Shown here in pieces: positions 51,349 through 59,714 of a DNA stretch of 64,000 bases. A model generated the notes under the pieces. That model saw nothing but the letters and a program-made list of their open reading frames with translations, did not search any database and had not been told where the DNA came from. Origin of the DNA: an uncultured Fibrobacter sp. Its GTDB lineage: Bacteria > Fibrobacterota > Fibrobacteria > Fibrobacterales > Fibrobacteraceae. The stretch spans positions 1-64,000 of the forward strand of contig CAMHOW010000005.1 of NCBI GenBank assembly GCA_946186895.1, read 5' to 3'. Within the stretch, counting starts at the first letter, position 1. Each line of letters opens with the position of its first letter. A program made the translations under genes and the position numbers.

Positions 51349-54318
51349 ATGACAGGAAAATCATGCCTTATTGGCATTTTGGCCTTTTTTGCCATATTTG
51401 CCAATGCCGCCGTCACCATTACGCCCCAAAGCCCGGTTAAAATAGAGGGCTGTTACTTTATAACGGACAGGGAATCCCTGTATGGCTTTGCAGAGATTGT
51501 AAATGGAACGGCCGAAAAATCGGCAAATCCTGCCGCCTGCGCAAGGCTCGGAAAAAACATCGTGGTGAATGAGGGGGTTCTCACTCGCGATGGAGAACTC
51601 AATGTGGCGGATACGGCAAACTTTGCCATTTGGACTCCTATCAAGAATTTCCGGGGGACATTCGACGGCCAGGGATTTATGATTTCGGGTCTTTATTTTA
51701 ACGATGGCACCCGGAGTAGCGTCGGCCTGTTCGGCAGTGTCGTTTCGGAGGCCGGTGGCAGCACCGCCATAATCAAGAACGTGGCCGTCAGCCATTCTTA
51801 TCTAAAGGGTGCAGTCTGCGTAGGTGCAATCGTGGGCTGGGTGAATGCTGGCTCGCCGGTGATCATCTCTAACACCCTCAATAATTCCCGTATCGAGGCT
51901 GCTTCATCTGTGGCCGGCGGGTTGGTTGGACTTGCCACTGGCTATACCCGGTTGGAACAGTGCGTCAACTGGGGATATGTTGGCGGAAAAAAACAAATAG
52001 GCGGTATTGTGGGGCTTATGACCGGCAATGACGTCGCGATTATCAACGCCTATAGCGAGGGAGTCGTGGAATCCACGAGTGAATCTGCAAACGTCACTTT
52101 CGCGGGGGGAATTGTCGGTCAGGCCGGCGGGAATGTAGCGTTGAAGAACGTCTACAACCGCGGAGATGTTGTAGGGGATAACGGGAAAGGGGGAATTGCG
52201 GGAAGCCTTTCTGGTAGCATCGTTGTGCTGGTGAACGCCTACAATGCGGGGCAGGTGATTTCTCTGGAAGACGGTGCAGAAAATACCGGGGCCATCGTCG
52301 GTCTTTTCCAGGGACGGGAGGAAAATTTCAAGTATGCGAATGTCTACTACGAAATCTCGGATGGCTATGGCGATGCCTATGGTGTTGGACTTCCCAAGAC
52401 AATGATGCAAGACGGTACGCTGGCCTATTTGCTGCACAATTACCATTACGACGGCCTGGATGCGACCGTTTGGGGACAGGACGTGGAAAGTAGTTTGTAT
52501 CCGGATTTTTCCGGGGAAATCTCGGGGGCGACAGGTCTTGACTTGGGAAGTGTAATTCTGCATACGGGTGTGGATGATGAAACCTTGAATCTGACGTATG
52601 CACCTGGATATGCTTTTTATCTGCCTGCATTGTCTTACGATGGCTACGCTTTCCAGGGTTGGTACGCCAACGATGAATTCAGTGGCGAACCTGTAAAAGC
52701 CATTCTTTCGACTTCCTCTGACCAGCAGGAGTACTGGGCGAAAATTGGGAAAATTTGGTCTATCTATTACTGGACGGGAACTACCCCTACCTACTTTGGG
52801 GAGGAGGTCCCGACTTACGAGGAAGGGGTGGGTGTGACCTTGCCCAAGGCCGTAACCCAGAGCGGTGTTGTTTTTAACGGTTGGTTCGACAACAATAATT
52901 TTGACGGCGAACGCTATTATGAGATTGGACCCGAGGCTACGGGCGACAAACTGCTATATGCCCGGTGGCTACTGAAAAAGCAACCTGCAAAGGGTGATGA
53001 TGGTTGCTACGTCATCAGGAATGCTTCAGAACTGTACGGCTTTGCCGCTATTGTAAATGGTACTGATGGATTTACAATGAACAATTCTGCCTGCGCCTAT
53101 CTGGATAATGATATCGTGGTAAACGAGAACGTTCTCAAGCCGGATGGTTCCATTAATGAAAAAGATTCGGCGGATTTCATGAGGTGGACTCCGATGAATG
53201 ATTTCAAGGGAACGTTCGATGGAAAGGGACATACCATTTCGGGCCTGTACTATAATGTGAAAAGCGGCATGGACCTTGAAAGAACAGGCGTAGGCCTGTT
53301 TGGTTCTGTTCGTGATGGTACGTCGGAGGCTCCCGTTGTTATTCAGAATGTGGGTGTTGAAGCCTCCTATTTCGGCGGTGTTTTCAATGTGGGGGCCTTG
53401 ATTGGATATGCCCCAAGTAAGACGAATAGTAACTATGCCTATTTCATGATTTTGAATTCCTACAGTACGTCTACCATTCGGGCGTATCAGTACGGGGGAG
53501 GCCTTGTAGGGAAAATTGATTCCTATGTTTTTGGGGCTTTTGTGAACTGCTATAGTGTAGGTGTTGTTGAGGCCGCTGACAGTGAAATGCCGTACAGAGA
53601 AATAGGAGCCTTGATTGCCGGAAACCCAAGAGACATCGCTATTGTGAATACTTACTACTTGGGTATTCTTTGGGACGAACAGCGGTATGGGACTCCGGCA
53701 TCTAGAACCCAGTTTGAAAATGGAACGGTGGCATATGCCTTGCATAGGGGCGAAGAAGGCTCTATCTGGGGACAAGACGTGGGCACGGACCCCCTGCCCA
53801 ACTTTAGTGGCGTTGTCAAGAATTATTTGTCGCCCAGTTCGAGCAGTGTGGCTAGTTCCAGTTCAAGTAGTGTGATAGGTTCAAGTTCGAGCAATGAAAT
53901 TATTTCTAGTTCGAGTAAAGACGTTACCTCGAGTTCTAGCAATGTGGTTAGTTCATCTAGCTCATCAGAACCAAAGTCAAGTGACTCAGTGTCGAGTTCA
54001 TCTTCAAGTAAAGAAGCCTCTAGCTCCTCTAAGAGGGGCTTTATCCCTGTTGATTTTGATGTTTCATGTAAAGGCAAAAATTGCAAAACGGCATTGCCTG
54101 CCGTTATGGAACCGCGAGGTGTACACATTGCCATTATTGGCAGGAACCTGCAGTTGTCGGGAGTGGAACTTGGCCGTCCTTATACCCTGTTCGACATGCA
54201 GGGCCGGATAATCCTTTCTGGTCGTGCTGGCGCCCCCGGCTTTACAATTTCTGTACCCCACGCGGGCAATTACTTGTTACGCGTAGGCAATCGGCTGGGC
54301 CGTATCATGGCAAGGTGA
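51349..54318 (+). CDS. GLUG/InlB-repeat surface protein with Ser-rich linker
   Basis: A 989-residue secreted protein; ATG 51349 follows GGAGGAG. After the signal peptide (to ANA) two related modules occur (about 28-390 and 545-820). Each opens with (Y/E)GFA.IVNGT and has WTPxxxFxGTFDGxGxxISGLY, then GLUG-like Gly-rich strands. Between them lie two InlB/Flg_new-type repeats (about 400-540; YDGYAFQGWYANDEFSGE and VVFNGWFDNNNFDGE). A Ser-rich linker (825-885) leads to a basic C-terminal module ending LGRIMAR. No catalytic motif is evident; adhesion or glycan binding is inferred. A GTTGAC palindrome lies upstream. Confidence 0.75.
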   Translation: MTGKSCLIGILAFFAIFANAAVTITPQSPVKIEGCYFITDRESLYGFAEIVNGTAEKSANPAACARLGKNIVVNEGVLTRDGELNVADTANFAIWTPIKNFRGTFDGQGFMISGLYFNDGTRSSVGLFGSVVSEAGGSTAIIKNVAVSHSYLKGAVCVGAIVGWVNAGSPVIISNTLNNSRIEAASSVAGGLVGLATGYTRLEQCVNWGYVGGKKQIGGIVGLMTGNDVAIINAYSEGVVESTSESANVTFAGGIVGQAGGNVALKNVYNRGDVVGDNGKGGIAGSLSGSIVVLVNAYNAGQVISLEDGAENTGAIVGLFQGREENFKYANVYYEISDGYGDAYGVGLPKTMMQDGTLAYLLHNYHYDGLDATVWGQDVESSLYPDFSGEISGATGLDLGSVILHTGVDDETLNLTYAPGYAFYLPALSYDGYAFQGWYANDEFSGEPVKAILSTSSDQQEYWAKIGKIWSIYYWTGTTPTYFGEEVPTYEEGVGVTLPKAVTQSGVVFNGWFDNNNFDGERYYEIGPEATGDKLLYARWLLKKQPAKGDDGCYVIRNASELYGFAAIVNGTDGFTMNNSACAYLDNDIVVNENVLKPDGSINEKDSADFMRWTPMNDFKGTFDGKGHTISGLYYNVKSGMDLERTGVGLFGSVRDGTSEAPVVIQNVGVEASYFGGVFNVGALIGYAPSKTNSNYAYFMILNSYSTSTIRAYQYGGGLVGKIDSYVFGAFVNCYSVGVVEAADSEMPYREIGALIAGNPRDIAIVNTYYLGILWDEQRYGTPASRTQFENGTVAYALHRGEEGSIWGQDVGTDPLPNFSGVVKNYLSPSSSSVASSSSSSVIGSSSSNEIISSSSKDVTSSSSNVVSSSSSSEPKSSDSVSSSSSSKEASSSSKRGFIPVDFDVSCKGKNCKTALPAVMEPRGVHIAIIGRNLQLSGVELGRPYTLFDMQGRIILSGRAGAPGFTISVPHAGNYLLRVGNRLGRIMAR

Positions 54319-54437
54319 CGGGAAAATCCCACTTTTTAGGGAGAGGAACGTGCCAGCCGTCCAAAGAGAATTGTATTTTTCTGTGCGGTACCGAATGATA
54401 CCTTTAAAAATGCACAAACTGCAAAAAAGGTTAAATT

Positions 54438-55469
54438 ATGCTTGATTTGAATACTGTCGATTGGAAGACGCTCCCCTTCGGTTATTATGACACCGATTAC
54501 AATGTCCGCTGCTACTACCGCAATGGCAAGTGGGGCAAGGTCGAACTTTCTTCTTCCAAGGACATCAGCATCCACATGGCCGCCACTTGCTTGCACTACG
54601 GCCAGGAAGGTTTCGAAGGCCTCAAGGCTTACACGGGCAAGGACGGCAAGGTCCGTATCTTCCGCGTCGACGAAAATGCCAAGCGCATGCAGAACACGGC
54701 TAACCGCGTGCTCATGGCCGTACCGCCGGTCGAACTGTTCCGCGAGATGGTCCACACAGTGGTGAAGGCCAACGCCCGCTTTATTCCGCCGTACGGTCAC
54801 GGTGCAACGCTCTACATCCGCCCGCTCCTCATCGGTACGAGCCCGGAAGTCGGCGTGAAGCCCTCCGACGAATACCTGCTGTTGATGTTCGTGACTCCGG
54901 TGGGTCCATACTTCAAGGACGGTTTCAAGCCTGTTGATATGATGATCAGCCGCAACTTCGACCGCGCCGCTCCGCAGGGTACGGGTACGGTGAAGGTCGG
55001 CGGTAACTACGCTGCCAGCTTGCTTTCCCTCGCCGAGGCCAAGAAGCTTGGTTACTCCAGCACCATCTACCTGGACGCGAAGGAAAAGAAGTACATCGAC
55101 GAATGCGGTCCGGCAAACTTCTTCGGCATCAAGGGCAAGACCTACGTGACCCCGAAGTCCGAATCCATTCTGCCGTCCATTACGAACAAGAGTTTGCAGC
55201 AGTTGGCTGAATACCTCGGCTACACTGTGGAACGCCGCCAGGTTCCGTTCGAAGAACTCGCTGAATTCTCCGAAACCGCCGAATGCGGTACCGCCGCCGT
55301 GATTACCCCGATCAAGAAGATTGTGGATCCGGTTGCCGGCAAGGAATTCACCTACGGTGACGGCGTGAATCCGGGCCCTGTCTGCACGGAACTCTTCACG
55401 AAGTACACTGCCATCCAGTTCGGTGAAGCCGAAGACCCGTTTGGCTGGACTGAAGTGGTGGACGTGTAA
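54438..55469 (+). CDS. ilvE: Branched-chain amino acid aminotransferase
   Basis: A 343-residue fold-type IV PLP enzyme. The PLP lysine is K186 in TVKVGGNYAASL; LHYGQEGFEGLKAY, RPLLIGTSPEVG and ECGPANFFGIKG are the conserved BCAT blocks. The length matches the BCAT2-like (about 340-360) bacterial group. It transfers amino groups between leucine, isoleucine or valine and 2-oxoglutarate. The gene is monocistronic with a terminator about 60 bp downstream. Confidence 0.94.
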   Translation: MLDLNTVDWKTLPFGYYDTDYNVRCYYRNGKWGKVELSSSKDISIHMAATCLHYGQEGFEGLKAYTGKDGKVRIFRVDENAKRMQNTANRVLMAVPPVELFREMVHTVVKANARFIPPYGHGATLYIRPLLIGTSPEVGVKPSDEYLLLMFVTPVGPYFKDGFKPVDMMISRNFDRAAPQGTGTVKVGGNYAASLLSLAEAKKLGYSSTIYLDAKEKKYIDECGPANFFGIKGKTYVTPKSESILPSITNKSLQQLAEYLGYTVERRQVPFEELAEFSETAECGTAAVITPIKKIVDPVAGKEFTYGDGVNPGPVCTELFTKYTAIQFGEAEDPFGWTEVVDV

Positions 55470-55528
55470 GAGGCCATCCTGAGCCCTGAAAGGGCGAAGG
55501 ATCCAGACCCGAAGTTATAAACGATAAT

Positions 55529-55557
55529 TTCCCGCGGCATCTGTCGCGGGAATTTTC
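55529..55557. terminator. Terminator downstream of ilvE
   Basis: TTCCCGCG/CGCGGGAA stem with an 8-nt loop and a TTTTC tail; the opposite strand gives AATT after the stem, so the plus direction fits best. Confidence 0.7.
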
Positions 55558-55559
55558 AT

Positions 55560-55735
55560 ATTTCCGACTACAGTCTCGTCGATCAGGTCGTCAATCATTG
55601 CGCTGGGAATCATGTCTCTTGCCAGCCTTTCAAGTATCTGTTTAGGGGTGCGGCGCACTCGCAATCAGTTCGTACCATGCGAGTTCCTCGGGAGCGATGG
55701 AATCCTTGAACTTTTCAAGCCCTCGTACTTCAATT
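55560..55735 (-). pseudogene. Possible decayed gene fragment
   Basis: On the minus strand one frame reads SDKELKYEGLEKF...APEELAWYELIAS and stops. An overlapping frame then continues TPKQILERLARDMIPS and DDLIDETVV before its own stop. The text is protein-like in both halves but broken by a frame change, and neither has a start codon. This suggests the C-terminal remnant of a frameshifted gene. The family is not recognised. The alternative is chance coding-like sequence; a 69-residue plus-strand ORF here looks like a shadow. Confidence 0.35.
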
Positions 55736-55737
55736 CT

Positions 55738-56532
55738 TTATCGCTGATGTTGCGTGAATTTTTTCAGCCATTTTTCTTTTGCTTCTTCGGTAAAGTGCAG
55801 GCGTGCGCCCACAACCTTTAGGTCGCTTTCGGGGACGCGGTAATAGACATAGCCGTCTTTATCCGGTTCGCTGTGGTCAAAATCCAGAAGGTTGCCTTTT
55901 TCTCCCTTTTCGTTAAAGATGCGTAGGGACTCGCCATCGTTTGTTTTGAGTGCAGTCGTAATGTCAGATACAATAAGGTTTCCTTCGGTCCTAGAATTAT
56001 GCCTGTTTATGTCGAAGGAAGCAAGTTCCCATTCACTCAACCCTTTTTCGGATTCCAGCAGTTTTTTTACGGGAAGGGCGCAATTGCCCTTACCATCGTA
56101 ATCGGAATCAAAACTATACTGGAATTTCCCCTTTTTTGCCTTGCCGGAGCCGTCTTCAAGAATTTTTTTCTCTAAATCAATTTTAAATTCAAGCCCATCG
56201 GCAGCCATTTTCTCAAACACCTTTACAGGCAAAGTGTTTGAAGTTTGGAAACATAACTTGCCGCTCAAAATACCGCGTAGTTCAAGCCCATCGCCGTAAT
56301 AGTCCATAACACCTGGTGATGTTCCCCAGTTTTCTAATCGCCATTCTTCTCTTATGCAGCAGTTCTTGTGCCAATCCGGGTTGTTGCCGCTGAACATGTC
56401 TTCTGTCCATTCCTTCGGTTCAGGGATAACAAGCGACAAAGAGAACTTACCATCGCCCTCGCCGTAGAGCTCGATGAACTTTTGGATGTTCTCTTCGTTC
56501 ATCCAGATGGTGGTGGTGACGGTGGTGTTCAT
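55738..56532 (-). CDS. Hypothetical, DUF1281/Api92-like
   Basis: A 264-residue soluble protein without signal peptide. LSLVIPEP near the start and NWGTSPGVMDYY (about 70) recall the WGTKW-type motif of DUF1281/Api92-like proteins found on phages and plasmids. The assignment is tentative. The C-terminal half (about 125-264) is rich in charged residues and not recognised. It is the last gene of an eight-gene minus-strand run and has no good ribosome site, consistent with translation coupled to the gene 36 bp upstream. Function unknown. Confidence 0.55.
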   Translation of the reverse strand: MNTTVTTTIWMNEENIQKFIELYGEGDGKFSLSLVIPEPKEWTEDMFSGNNPDWHKNCCIREEWRLENWGTSPGVMDYYGDGLELRGILSGKLCFQTSNTLPVKVFEKMAADGLEFKIDLEKKILEDGSGKAKKGKFQYSFDSDYDGKGNCALPVKKLLESEKGLSEWELASFDINRHNSRTEGNLIVSDITTALKTNDGESLRIFNEKGEKGNLLDFDHSEPDKDGYVYYRVPESDLKVVGARLHFTEEAKEKWLKKFTQHQR

Positions 56533-56568
56533 GGGAAATAATTTTACCGATGCTTAAACAATGCTTTC

Positions 56569-57522
56569 TTATTCAAACAAGGCGTTGATTTCTTCGCTAG
56601 TGAATTTTGTGCCAACGAACATGTCGGTTATATCTGTTCCGGATTTCCATTTTTTCGTGAGATTCCATTTTCTGATGTCGCCATGGAATTGAGAATGGCT
56701 AAACATATGAACCATATCTGTTACGTTGGACACATCCCACGTGCTTAAGTTGCCATCGAATGCGGAATCAAAGAACATGTAACCCATGTTTGTAACTTTG
56801 GAAACATTCCATTTTGAAATGTCTCTATTGAATTTTGAATCAAAGAACATACTATTCATGTTAGTAACATTAGATACATCCCAGTTGCTAATGTCTCCAT
56901 TGAAATTGCAACATCCGAATAAACTGCTAAGGGGGCCGCTAAACATATGATCCATGTTTGTAACTTTGGAAACATTCCATTTTGATATGTCACTATTGAA
57001 ATCTGCGCAATAGAACATGGATCTCATATTTGTGACTTCAGACACATTCCATTTGCTTATATCCCCGTTAAACTTAGCTTCGTAGAACATGGATCTCATA
57101 TTCGTGACTTTGGATACATTCCATTTGCTTATATCCCCATTAAAAATTGTCTGCGAAAAACATCCTTCCATGTTTGTTACGTTGGACACATTCCAGTTAC
57201 TAAGGTCCCCTTCAAATTTTTTGTTCTTGCGAAACATTTTTTCCATTGTTGTTACATTGGAAACATTCCACTTGCGAATATCGCCATTGAAGTCTGATTC
57301 TTCGAACAAGTGGCTCATGTCAGTAATTTGCGAAACGTCAATGAAATTTAGATTGCAGTTAGGCCCATTTTTTTCAATGGTTTCTTTGATAATCTTCTCT
57401 AACTCGGCCTTACTTTGTGGTTGAATATTAGAACGATTTGCTGTTGAAACTGCCTTTGATATTATCGAGTCGAATTCATCTTCGTTAGTATTGTTGTTGA
57501 ATAGTTTGCTAAAAAATGACAT
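56569..57522 (-). CDS. DUF285/BspA-like repeat protein without signal peptide
   Basis: A 317-residue protein. After a 60-residue charged N-terminus (FFSKLFNNNTNEDEF) come nine repeats of about 24 residues with consensus FNGDISKWNVSKVTNMRSMF, the DUF285 family also known from mycoplasma and lactobacilli surface proteins. One unit carries an insertion (GPLSSLFGCC). Most DUF285 proteins are exported, but no leader or lipobox is present here, so it should be cytosolic unless exported with its neighbours. Ribosome site AGGAG. Repeats probably form a right-handed solenoid for protein contacts. Confidence 0.8.
   Translation of the reverse strand: MSFFSKLFNNNTNEDEFDSIISKAVSTANRSNIQPQSKAELEKIIKETIEKNGPNCNLNFIDVSQITDMSHLFEESDFNGDIRKWNVSNVTTMEKMFRKNKKFEGDLSNWNVSNVTNMEGCFSQTIFNGDISKWNVSKVTNMRSMFYEAKFNGDISKWNVSEVTNMRSMFYCADFNSDISKWNVSKVTNMDHMFSGPLSSLFGCCNFNGDISNWDVSNVTNMNSMFFDSKFNRDISKWNVSKVTNMGYMFFDSAFDGNLSTWDVSNVTDMVHMFSHSQFHGDIRKWNLTKKWKSGTDITDMFVGTKFTSEEINALFE
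56640..57330 (-). repeat. Nine ~72-bp DUF285-coding DNA repeats
   Basis: Near-identical blocks such as ACATTCCATTTTGAAATGTC and CATTCCATTTGCTTATATCC recur at about 72-bp steps. This resembles the PARCEL type of mobile coding repeat reported for this family. Confidence 0.7.
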
Positions 57523-57542
57523 GATCGCATTCTCCTAACTGT

Positions 57543-58604
57543 TTATTGTTTCTCGTATTTCTGTTTCAATTCTTTTTGTTCTTTTATAAAATCATGTCCT
57601 ATTGTGTTTTGACAACCATAACACATTCTTTTGATGATGTCCTTTTTTTGTATGGGGTTTCCGTCAATATACTCTTGTTCAAAGGTTCTAATGGGATTTT
57701 TGTCTGCATTAAATATTTTTTTGCAGAAATCGCATTGTACGCCGTTTTCTATCGGAGCGTCTTTGATGCAACGAACGGAACGCTCGTGGTAAAAACAATT
57801 GATGCAGCCTTTAGCTTTTTTATAAGCGTAGCCAATGTCTGTTCCATTTTTATATAATTCAAAATAGAAAACATCATCACCATCGCCGAAATATTCAACA
57901 CCATCGGGAATTATTTTTGAAGATGTCCAAAAATGAGTGCGGTTTCCCATATCATCATATGCATAATAACAACACTCTTCTTTATCACTATAAGACCACC
58001 AGCGTAAGCCTGCAGGTAATGCCGAAAAACCGAAAGCATCTATTCCATCGCCCCACTCTTCTGCCCTTAATGCATCACTCGCGTCATATTCTTTGGCAAT
58101 AAAGTTTTTAAGTTGATTAAAATCCTCAATACTTGGCAAATGCCAACCTGGAGGACAAGCTTCCATAGCGGTTTCCCATGTGTATAGCCTGCCATATTTT
58201 TTAACATTCGAAGCGTCGTCATCATAAGCATGGCTACCGCCTTTGGGTGGTCGGTATCTCAAGTTCTCAGCCATCCAAACTTGGTTGCCGATCTTGCAGG
58301 TTTTGTAAACTTCGCCGTCGCGCGGGTCGGTGAATGTTTCTTCTGTGTCGCTTGATTTGTTGTTGTCAACAATGTTTTCTTTTGCTGAACTGCTTTCGTC
58401 AGTACTATTCTTTGACTCTGTTTTCTCTGCGACTGGCGTGGCTACATCCTGTGGTGCACCGCAGCTAAAACAGAACTTTGCGTTATTTGGCAGCTCTGCT
58501 CCGCATTTGATGCATTTTTTATTTTGCGAAACAGGGGTCCCGCATTCCATACAGAATTTTGCAGCCTCATCAAGTTCGGCTCCGCATTTAGAACATACTG
58601 GCAT
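57543..58604 (-). CDS. Cytosolic zinc-ribbon/FISUMP fusion protein
   Basis: A 353-residue protein without signal peptide. Two zinc ribbons open it: CSKCGAELDEAAKFCMECG and CIKCGAELPNNAKFCFSCG. After a Ser/Asp/Glu-rich linker (50-87) a full FISUMP domain follows (about 88-283): DPRDGEVYKTCKIGNQVWMAENL, YGRLYTWETA, CPPGWHLPSIEDF and RSVRCIK. A C-terminal part carries two further Cys pairs (CDFC, CYGC) and a Lys/Glu-rich helix. All other FISUMP proteins here are lipoproteins, so this is a different cellular use of the domain. It lies 20 bp upstream of the DUF285 gene. Function unknown. Confidence 0.8.
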   Translation of the reverse strand: MPVCSKCGAELDEAAKFCMECGTPVSQNKKCIKCGAELPNNAKFCFSCGAPQDVATPVAEKTESKNSTDESSSAKENIVDNNKSSDTEETFTDPRDGEVYKTCKIGNQVWMAENLRYRPPKGGSHAYDDDASNVKKYGRLYTWETAMEACPPGWHLPSIEDFNQLKNFIAKEYDASDALRAEEWGDGIDAFGFSALPAGLRWWSYSDKEECCYYAYDDMGNRTHFWTSSKIIPDGVEYFGDGDDVFYFELYKNGTDIGYAYKKAKGCINCFYHERSVRCIKDAPIENGVQCDFCKKIFNADKNPIRTFEQEYIDGNPIQKKDIIKRMCYGCQNTIGHDFIKEQKELKQKYEKQ

Positions 58605-58654
58605 ATAAATATCCTTGAGAATATGGTTTGGTTTTTGTTGTGGATAGCTGTTTT

Positions 58655-58975
58655 CTAAACAAAATCTTTCTGCAAGTCCAAAAGCTTTCTTTCTTCTTGA
58701 AGATCTTTATACTTTGAAATATCCTTGTTTATTTTATCTAGATATTCGGCTTTGATGTAATCGAGAAAACCGGTCATTAAAGTTGGTGGAACTCCGTTGT
58801 GACCCTTTGGTATCTCGTAATCAAAATGATTTCCGAATCTGATTTTGTCGCCAGGCTCACGAGTTACGTTGACATCGTAATCAGCAATGACTTTAAGATA
58901 GTCAAATGTGTATTCCATTGTCTTCATTTGTTCGTCAAATGCAGCCACACCTTTTCTAATATCATTCTGAGTCAT
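58655..58975 (-). CDS. Hypothetical protein in accessory run
   Basis: A 106-residue protein started at ATG 58975 (MTQNDIRKG); the 127-residue track ORF would overlap the upstream small gene. Helical N-terminus, then DVNVTREPGDKIRFGNHFDYEI and a Lys/Glu-rich coiled-coil-like tail. No family recognised. Confidence 0.5.
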   Translation of the reverse strand: MTQNDIRKGVAAFDEQMKTMEYTFDYLKVIADYDVNVTREPGDKIRFGNHFDYEIPKGHNGVPPTLMTGFLDYIKAEYLDKINKDISKYKDLQEERKLLDLQKDFV

Positions 58976-58994
58976 AATATCTCGTTTTATTAGT

Positions 58995-59180
58995 TTACTT
59001 AATACTGTTGCAGGACTTCTGCGAGCCTTTTTCGTCAAAGGTGTAGGCGAAGTTGCCTCTTTTTACGGTGACTGTTGTCGATGTGTATCCCATAAGTTCG
59101 CCTGTGATGCAAGCTGTCTGGGAATTCTTTTCGTTCTTCACGTAAACGAAGTTTCCTTTTTGAATTGCGACTGAAATCAT
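58995..59180 (-). CDS. Small protein with internal duplication
   Basis: A 61-residue protein made of two related halves: VAIQKGNFVYVKNEKNSQTAC and VTVKRGNFAYTFDEKGSQKSC. Each looks like a beta hairpin with a Cys, giving a possible small beta-barrel or SH3-like fold. AAGAGGT precedes the start. Family not recognised. Confidence 0.5.
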   Translation of the reverse strand: MISVAIQKGNFVYVKNEKNSQTACITGELMGYTSTTVTVKRGNFAYTFDEKGSQKSCNSIK

Positions 59181-59258
59181 AATGGACCTCTTAAGGTTTA
59201 TTGTTTTGCTCCGTTTTGTAGCTCATTCCAGTTTGGAACAGAAAAAGGGACAAAATTT

Positions 59259-59492
59259 TTAGAAATAGCTTTTAATTTGTTCTACTCTTTGGATTTCTTG
59301 CTGGATGTGAGTTTGCGAACAACCTTGTTGAGCCAAGTAGTTTTGTGCTTCTGTAACGAAATCAACAAAACTAACTCCACTTTGGAGAGCTTGAATTAAT
59401 GCATCACGTGCTCTTGCAATGTCAGCCGGATGTCTCGCAAATTTATGGTCTGCGATTCCAAAAGAACCATGTAATAGTTGTTTCCAGTTCAT
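59259..59492 (-). CDS. Hypothetical 77-residue protein
   Basis: A mostly helical protein: MNWKQLLHGSFGIADHKF, then ARARDALIQAL and a Gln/Glu-rich tail. A strong TTAGGAGAATG leader precedes ATG 59492 and nearly repeats before the DUF285 gene. No family recognised. Confidence 0.5.
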   Translation of the reverse strand: MNWKQLLHGSFGIADHKFARHPADIARARDALIQALQSGVSFVDFVTEAQNYLAQQGCSQTHIQQEIQRVEQIKSYF

Positions 59493-59517
59493 ACATTCTC
59501 CTAATTTGACTAGTCTG

Positions 59518-59700
59518 TTACTTGTACCAAGATGGCGGAGTGTCGCTACAAGCTCTGTTAAGAATGTAGGTAAGCGAGGGCCATTTCCCCTTCAAGATTT
59601 TTTCTGCTTCGCTCATCGATGACATTGATAGTGGAATGCAGTCGTACACATACTGCCCCGAACCTTTTACTTGAAATTTAAACCAATGGTTACGTATCAT
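59518..59700 (-). CDS. Hypothetical 60-residue protein
   Basis: A small protein (MIRNHWFKFQVKG..., SEAEKILKGKWPSLTY) with a strong AAGGAG site. The pattern of an N-terminal strand followed by a helix recalls small single-domain phage- or plasmid-type proteins, but no family is recognised. It lies 14 bp downstream of the amidohydrolase gene. Confidence 0.45.
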   Translation of the reverse strand: MIRNHWFKFQVKGSGQYVYDCIPLSMSSMSEAEKILKGKWPSLTYILNRACSDTPPSWYK

Positions 59701-59714
59701 GATTTACTCCTTGT

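Noticed and set aside
53830-54010. AGTTCGAGCAGT-type tandem DNA repeats near the end of the GLUG gene (also 47270-47400)
   Set aside because: They are simple Ser-rich linker codons, common in Fibrobacter secreted proteins, not a mobile or regulatory repeat.
55612-55821. 69-residue plus-strand ORF after ilvE
   Set aside because: It runs into the 3' end of the minus-strand DUF1281-like gene and has no ribosome site or domain; the minus strand looks more coding-like.
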